Assembly: GCA_044867875.1 (NCBI GenBank) | Contig: JBIOVR010000194.1 | Coordinates: 1-8,818 of the forward strand | Source of the DNA: VBAS01 sp044867875 | GTDB taxonomy: Bacteria; Bacteroidota; Bacteroidia; Chitinophagales; Chitinophagaceae | Length of the DNA: 8,818 bases | Direction: 5' to 3' | Part shown: one piece after another, positions 5,234-8,818 of the stretch | How positions within the stretch are numbered: the first letter of the stretch is position 1 | How the letters are laid out: each line of letters begins with the position of its first letter | Program-made: the position numbers and the translations under genes | Notes under the pieces: model-generated | Seen by the model: only the letters and a program-made list of their open reading frames with translations | Told to the model about the DNA's origin: nothing | Databases searched by the model: none

Positions 5234-5310
5234 TGAATGGTGAGTGGTCAATGGTGAATACAGAATTTTGCAGAACACCTTACCCACAACTCACGGCTCA
5301 TCACTCACAA
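5233..5310. repeat. Mirrored heptamer arrays, four units on each side
   Basis: Four tandem 7-base units start at 5233, 5240, 5247 and 5254 (consensus GTGAATG, each with at most one or two changes). After a 22-base spacer (5261-5282), four more units start at 5283, 5290, 5297 and 5304 (consensus CTCACAA, the reverse complement style of the left units). Each arm is exactly 28 bases. The element begins at the last base of the protein B stop codon and ends inside the 3' end of the convergent GNAT gene. I believe similar heptamer-rich spacers recur in Chitinophagaceae, but this is memory, not a search. Confidence 0.7.
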
Positions 5311-5318
5311 CTTTTTTT
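5233..5318 (+). terminator. Terminator formed by the heptamer arms
   Basis: GTGAATGGTGAG (5233-5244) pairs with CTCATCACTCAC (5297-5308), 12 positions with one mismatch and one wobble; shifted pairings by one heptamer are also possible. The right arm is followed by AAC and seven T residues (5312-5318). On the plus strand this could end the three-gene cassette transcript. The T-run and right arm also encode the last residues of the convergent GNAT protein. The long loop makes it weaker than a classic terminator. Confidence 0.5.
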
Positions 5319-5796
5319 CCATCACATAGTCATTCATAAAATAACCATTGCCAATATCAAGGTTTATAAAATCTATTTCGGCGAATCCAAGTTTTTCATA
5401 AAAATTTTTTGCATTATTATAGCGATTCACTTGTAAGTAAAGTGAATTTGCATTTAGCTTTTTTAATTCTTCAATAATGTAATTGATCATATACTTGCCG
5501 GTCCCTTTTCCTTGCTGATTTTGGAGAACATAGATCTTGTTTAGTTTCCATCTCTGTGTTTCTTCTTCACTATACGAAGCAAAGCCAACAGGGTTTCCAT
5601 TTTCATAAACAATAATAAACTGGCAACCATCTTCGGTCATTTGTTTTTTTAATGAGGATTCGCTGTACATCATTTCAAGCATATAATCAATTTGTTTCTG
5701 CGAAAGGATGGACGCATAAGTTTGCGGCCAAACCCGAAACGTAAGCTCCCGTATCAACGGTATATCATCTATTCCTGCTTTTTTTATTTCAAGCAT
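5305..5796 (-). CDS. GNAT family N-acetyltransferase, 163 aa
   Basis: This is a GCN5-related acetyltransferase that moves an acetyl group from acetyl-CoA to an amine; the acceptor is unknown. The N-terminal strand and helix (MLEIKKAGIDDIPLIRELTFRVW, 1-23) and the YASILSQKQIDYMLEMMYS segment (27-45) are typical of a Bacteroidota subgroup. Motif A runs KLNKIYVLQNQQGKGTGKYMI (84-104), with the pyrophosphate-binding Q95-x-x-G-x-G. Motif B is LYLQVNRYNNAKNFYEKLGF (119-138), with N124 and Y133 in the usual places. Length is normal and the domain is complete. It is cytoplasmic. The ATG at 5796 has no Shine-Dalgarno. It converges on the cassette at 3989-5233, and its stop codon lies inside the heptamer element. 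Confidence 0.93.
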   Translation of the reverse strand: MLEIKKAGIDDIPLIRELTFRVWPQTYASILSQKQIDYMLEMMYSESSLKKQMTEDGCQFIIVYENGNPVGFASYSEEETQRWKLNKIYVLQNQQGKGTGKYMINYIIEELKKLNANSLYLQVNRYNNAKNFYEKLGFAEIDFINLDIGNGYFMNDYVMEKKL

Positions 5797-5830
5797 TTTG
5801 ATTGGGATCTGGGAAGGTTAATTTTAAGGA

Positions 5831-5863
5831 GAAAGATAAGAAAAGAAGACAGTAGTTAAACAA
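5831..5863 (-). promoter_or_regulatory. Weak candidate promoter of the GNAT gene
   Basis: TATCTTTC (5831-5838, minus strand) matches TAnnTTTG except for the last base. A TTG at 5861-5863 is 22 bases upstream. The site is 35 bases before the start codon. Motif evidence only. Confidence 0.3.
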
Positions 5864-5874
5864 GGAAGCTTCCT
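5863..5874. promoter_or_regulatory. 12-bp perfect palindrome in the divergent spacer
   Basis: AGGAAGCTTCCT is a perfect palindrome between the divergent GNAT and amidase genes, followed by a further half-site (TGGAAG). It overlaps the proposed -33 region of the GNAT gene and lies about 43 bases before the amidase start, so it could be an operator for either. No regulator can be named. Confidence 0.3.
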
Positions 5875-5916
5875 GGAAGAATGCATTTTAAAAAATAAAT
5901 TCTGTTATCTTCAATC

Positions 5917-7101
5917 ATGATTTTAAAGAGAATTATTTGTGTGATCTTCTTGTTTTTCTTTTTACAAGAGCCTTCATTCTTTGCGCAAGACTCCATTCCG
6001 TCTTATATAATTACTAAGGGTAAACTGCCACAGCTTGCTTACAGCAGCGGTGAAGACAGGTTAGGTAGTGCCAAAATGGGCTATATCGATACGTCTATAG
6101 TGATGAAAGTTATCGATACCGTAAAGAATTTATATAAGGTCCAATTTTCATCGCAACATTACGGGTTCATTGAAAAATTTTATACTGAACCTTTCCATGA
6201 TACTGTTTTATCAACTGTTTTATGTGAAAGCTGGCGGGTGAAAGGCGGAGATGATTCCGATAGCTATCGGATTGATTCGGTAAGTTTTTCACTCAGCGGA
6301 AGAGTTCCTTATAAAAGCTGGATGGAAATAAACCCTTCGAGGATAAAAATTGAATTGTATAATGTACAAAGCAATATCAACTGGATAACACAACTGTCAT
6401 CTGCAAAAGCAGTAAAGAATGTTTGGTATGAACAGACAGAAAGTGATGTGTTGCAAGTTACAATTGAGTTAGTGAAGCAACAGCATTATGGATATAGTAT
6501 CGGTTATAATGGAAATTCGCTGCTATTAAAAATAAGGAGATTACCTGCGGGCATTAGCAAGATGACGATCGCTATAGATGCCGGGCATGGAGGAACTAAT
6601 CTTGGAGCTAGCGGCACCAACTTGGGTATTCTTGAAAAAAATTATACCATTCTCTTTGCCAAAGAGCTTCAGAAGATCTTAAAGAAGCAAAAAATAAAAG
6701 TATTAATGGTAAGGGAAACAGACACTACTATTGATAATAAAGATCGTGTATTATGGGCGCAGCAAAATAACACGGATCTTTTTATTTCTTTTCATTTAAA
6801 CTCGTCTGGACGTGACTATGTAAAAGGCGTTTCAACTTATTATAAGCATATTGGGTTCCGTTCATTTTCACAAAGCATTTTAAAAAGATTATTGGAGATA
6901 AAAAATCTTGAAGAGTTTGGGAATGTAGGCAGCTTTAATTTTCAACCAATACAACCAACAGATTATCCAAGCTGCCTGGTTGAAATCGCTTTTCTTAGTA
7001 ATAAAGAAGATGAGAAAATGATACTCGATCCAAAGTTCAGAACAAAAGTTGCAAACCAGGTTTATCTTGGTATTAAAGATTGGATAAGAGACTGGAAATA
7101 A
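5917..7101 (+). CDS. Exported N-acetylmuramoyl-L-alanine amidase (Amidase_3), 394 aa
   Basis: The enzyme cleaves the bond between N-acetylmuramic acid and L-alanine in peptidoglycan, acting in the periplasm. A signal peptide ends near FFA (residue 23, before QDS). Residues 28-92 resemble an SH3-like domain (GKLPQLAYSS to YGFIEKFYTEP). Residues 105-210 form a beta-rich AMIN-like region (SVSFSLSGRVPYKSWMEI, SRIKIELYNV, SLLLKIRRLP), likely for cell wall targeting. The Amidase_3 domain (216-392) has all expected residues: zinc ligands H224 in DAGHGG, E240 in LGILEKNYT and H293 in DLFISFHLNSS, and the catalytic glutamate E357 in CLVEIAFLSNKEDE. The helix-containing insert of autoinhibited division amidases is not obvious. 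The start at 5917 lacks a Shine-Dalgarno. The downstream GH116 gene is 45 bases away on the same strand with no terminator between, so co-transcription is possible. Confidence 0.93.
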   Translation: MILKRIICVIFLFFFLQEPSFFAQDSIPSYIITKGKLPQLAYSSGEDRLGSAKMGYIDTSIVMKVIDTVKNLYKVQFSSQHYGFIEKFYTEPFHDTVLSTVLCESWRVKGGDDSDSYRIDSVSFSLSGRVPYKSWMEINPSRIKIELYNVQSNINWITQLSSAKAVKNVWYEQTESDVLQVTIELVKQQHYGYSIGYNGNSLLLKIRRLPAGISKMTIAIDAGHGGTNLGASGTNLGILEKNYTILFAKELQKILKKQKIKVLMVRETDTTIDNKDRVLWAQQNNTDLFISFHLNSSGRDYVKGVSTYYKHIGFRSFSQSILKRLLEIKNLEEFGNVGSFNFQPIQPTDYPSCLVEIAFLSNKEDEKMILDPKFRTKVANQVYLGIKDWIRDWK

Positions 7102-7146
7102 TTTTTCTCTTCATTTCTTTTTTATAGTACAATACAAATTTGCAAT

Positions 7147-8818
7147 ATGAAAAATAGATCAGGACGCCGATCATTTCTAAAACAAATTGGTGTAACCGGA
7201 ACTGCTGCCGCATTATTTCCTGGAGGCATCATAAATGCAGAGACAGGAGAAGATCCTGCAAAATCCATCAATGCAAGTGAGCCCATCGCAGCTAAAAGAA
7301 AATATAATGGTGAATACACAAATGAATTTCTGAATCGTATTGCATTTCCAATGGGCGGTATTGGCGCCGGAATGATCTGTATGGAAGGAACAGGAGCTTT
7401 ATCACATGTTTCTATAAAGAACAGGCCTGATATTTTTAATGAACCAACAATTTTTGCCGCTATTGTTGTAAAAGGAAAAACAAACGGAGCCAAAATACTT
7501 GAAGGACCCGTACCGGATTGGAAAAAATTTGGGCAGCGTGATGCAGGTAATGGAGCTAGTGGCGCCACCACTGGATTGCCTCGTTTTCGCAATGCATCAT
7601 TTCTTTCAAGGTTTCCTTTCGCCCATCTTGATATATCCGATAATGATCTCCCATTAAAAATAAAAGTGACGGGTTGGAGTCCCTTCATTCCAGGTGATGG
7701 TAATAATTCCAGCTTGCCTGTTGCAGCACTCGAATATCACTTTGTTAACACCAGCACTGCATCTATTGATGCAATATTTTCTTTTAACAGTAAAAATTTT
7801 GTAAGTATTAATAACGGAAAAAATAGTGTTTCATCGACTAAAAATGGATTTGTATTAACTGAGGAAGGAACAAAAGAAAAACCTCTTCGTACTGATATGG
7901 CTTTTTTTACAGATGATGATAATACTGTTGTTAATCATTGTTGGTTTCGCGGAGGTTGGTGGGATCCGATCACGATGGCATGGAATGCAGTTAAAAATGC
8001 TGAAGTAAGATCCGTTCCACCTGTCGAGGCTAATGCTCCTGGTGCATCCTTATATGTTCCTTTTAAATTGGCTGCAGGAAAAGAAAAAACGATCCGCCTC
8101 ATGATGGCGTGGTATACACCTGATTCAGAATATTCTTATGGAGAAAAAGGTATACGAAAAGAAAATTGTGATTTTGCAAGTGGTTGTTGCAATTCTCCTT
8201 CAGATATTTCACTTGATAAGTATGATAAGGATTTCCATGAGAAATTTTATAAACCATGGTACAGTAGTTTTTTCAAAAACATAAATGAGCTGAATAATTA
8301 TTGGTCGCAACAGTATAATGATCTTAGGAAAAAAAGCAATTTATTCAAAGAAGCTTTTTATGCAAGCACTTTGCCGGCTGAAGTAATTGAGGCTGTGGCA
8401 GCAAATCTTACAATATTAAAATCTCCCACGGTCATGCGTCAATATGACGGGAGACTCTGGAGTTTTGAAGGTTGTGGTGATAGTGGGGGATGTTGTCATG
8501 GTTCTTGTACACATGTTTGGAATTATACACAAGCTATTGCGCATTTATTCCCTGCACTGGAAAGAAGTCTTCGTAATACTGAGTTTTGTGAAAGTCAAAA
8601 TGAAGAAGGTCATCAGAATTTCAGAGCAACACTTCCGATCGAAACAGCTACTCATAGTTTTCATTCGGCTGCAGATGGTCAGTTAGGTGGCATAATGAAA
8701 ATTTATCGTGAATGGCGTATCAGCGGCGATCATGAATGGTTGCGCAAAATATTTCCAATGGTAAAGGCAAGTATGGATTACTGCATACGTGTATGGGATC
8801 CTCGTGGAAAAGGAATCA
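7147..8818 (+). CDS. Tat-exported GH116 (GBA2-like) glycosidase, 5' part only
   Basis: The frame is open from ATG 7147 to the window end: 557 codons plus one base, with no stop. The N-terminus is a twin-arginine signal (R7-R8 in RRSFLKQIG, then a weak hydrophobic stretch to about residue 31). FPMGGIGAGMICMEGTGALSHVSIKNRP (67-94) marks the beta-sandwich N-domain of GH116, the family of human GBA2 and bacterial beta-glucosidases. The later WSFEGCGDSGGCCHGSCTHVWNYTQAIAHLFPALERSLR (438-477) and AADGQLGGIMKIYREWRISGDHEWLRKIFP (508-538) match the start of the (alpha/alpha)6 catalytic domain. Cysteines C443, C449, C450 and C454 are clustered. The catalytic residues are expected past the cut, so activity cannot be judged. 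The likely substrate is a beta-glucoside or related glycoside. Folded export by Tat suggests a periplasmic or surface enzyme. GH116 proteins are usually 800 to 900 aa. Confidence 0.9.
   Translation, partial: MKNRSGRRSFLKQIGVTGTAAALFPGGIINAETGEDPAKSINASEPIAAKRKYNGEYTNEFLNRIAFPMGGIGAGMICMEGTGALSHVSIKNRPDIFNEPTIFAAIVVKGKTNGAKILEGPVPDWKKFGQRDAGNGASGATTGLPRFRNASFLSRFPFAHLDISDNDLPLKIKVTGWSPFIPGDGNNSSLPVAALEYHFVNTSTASIDAIFSFNSKNFVSINNGKNSVSSTKNGFVLTEEGTKEKPLRTDMAFFTDDDNTVVNHCWFRGGWWDPITMAWNAVKNAEVRSVPPVEANAPGASLYVPFKLAAGKEKTIRLMMAWYTPDSEYSYGEKGIRKENCDFASGCCNSPSDISLDKYDKDFHEKFYKPWYSSFFKNINELNNYWSQQYNDLRKKSNLFKEAFYASTLPAEVIEAVAANLTILKSPTVMRQYDGRLWSFEGCGDSGGCCHGSCTHVWNYTQAIAHLFPALERSLRNTEFCESQNEEGHQNFRATLPIETATHSFHSAADGQLGGIMKIYREWRISGDHEWLRKIFPMVKASMDYCIRVWDPRGKGI

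Noticed and set aside
5233..5436. Plus-strand open frame of 67 codons after protein B
   Set aside because: It reads through the heptamer element and antisense to the GNAT 3' end, and shows no protein-like composition.
7102..7146. Promoter for the GH116 gene in the short spacer
   Set aside because: CAAATTTG resembles TAnnTTTG but lies only four bases before the ATG, too close to be its own promoter unless the transcript starts inside the gene.
7122..7688. Minus-strand open frame of 188 codons
   Set aside because: It lies antisense within the GH116 gene. Its translation is rich in Pro, Ala and Phe with no recognisable domain, while the plus-strand frame gives a clear Tat signal and GH116 motifs.
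8444..8686. Plus-strand open frame of 80 codons
   Set aside because: It is an out-of-frame shadow inside the GH116 gene, whose frame is continuous and conserved here (THVWNY, DGQLGG).

Overview
The window looks like chromosomal DNA from an AT-rich member of the Bacteroidota, most likely near the Chitinophagaceae. Four things point there. Most starts lack a Shine-Dalgarno sequence and sit behind A/T-rich leaders. Several promoter-like sites fit the Bacteroidota -7 element TAnnTTTG. Exported proteins end their signal peptides in the typical '..FAQ' or '..FGQ' manner. The protein families (164-aa Lrp/AsnC regulator, Tat-exported GH116 enzyme, the 99-aa 'PRPP synthetase'-mislabelled family) are common in that group. 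The genus call is inference.

Left part (1-3100, all minus strand): an unrecognised ~90-aa protein; a 104-aa antibiotic-biosynthesis-monooxygenase (ABM) fold protein with an unusually strong Shine-Dalgarno; a SnoaL/DUF4440-like lipoprotein; and ahcY, the S-adenosylhomocysteine hydrolase of the methyl cycle. Strong hairpin terminators follow the ABM, lipoprotein and ahcY genes, so these look like separate transcription units. A GC-richer patch of unknown nature lies between ahcY and the lipoprotein gene. The ahcY leader carries a consensus -7 box followed directly by a long, near-perfect stem-loop.

Middle (3310-5233, plus strand): an Lrp/AsnC regulator diverges from ahcY. It is followed by a tight three-gene cassette in which two exported, paralogous, catalytically dead M23/LytM-fold proteins flank a small cytoplasmic protein. 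The cassette ends in an unusual element of mirrored heptamer arrays that can fold into a terminator and overlaps the stop codon of a convergent GNAT acetyltransferase gene.

Right part (5917-8818, plus strand): an exported N-acetylmuramoyl-L-alanine amidase (SH3-like and AMIN-like regions plus Amidase_3) with its catalytic set intact, then the 5' two-thirds of a Tat-exported GH116 (GBA2-like) glycosidase that runs off the window end. The GH116 frame is open from 7147 to the last base.

The most interesting biology is the pair of pseudo-LytM proteins next to an intact amidase, which recalls the EnvC-AmiA/B activator logic; the mirrored heptamer terminator element; and the structured ahcY leader. 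No gene-free stretch exceeds 300 bases; the longest (about 245 bases, 286-530) holds a direct repeat and a nested terminator hairpin. I saw no tRNA, rRNA, CRISPR array, insertion sequence or prophage gene.
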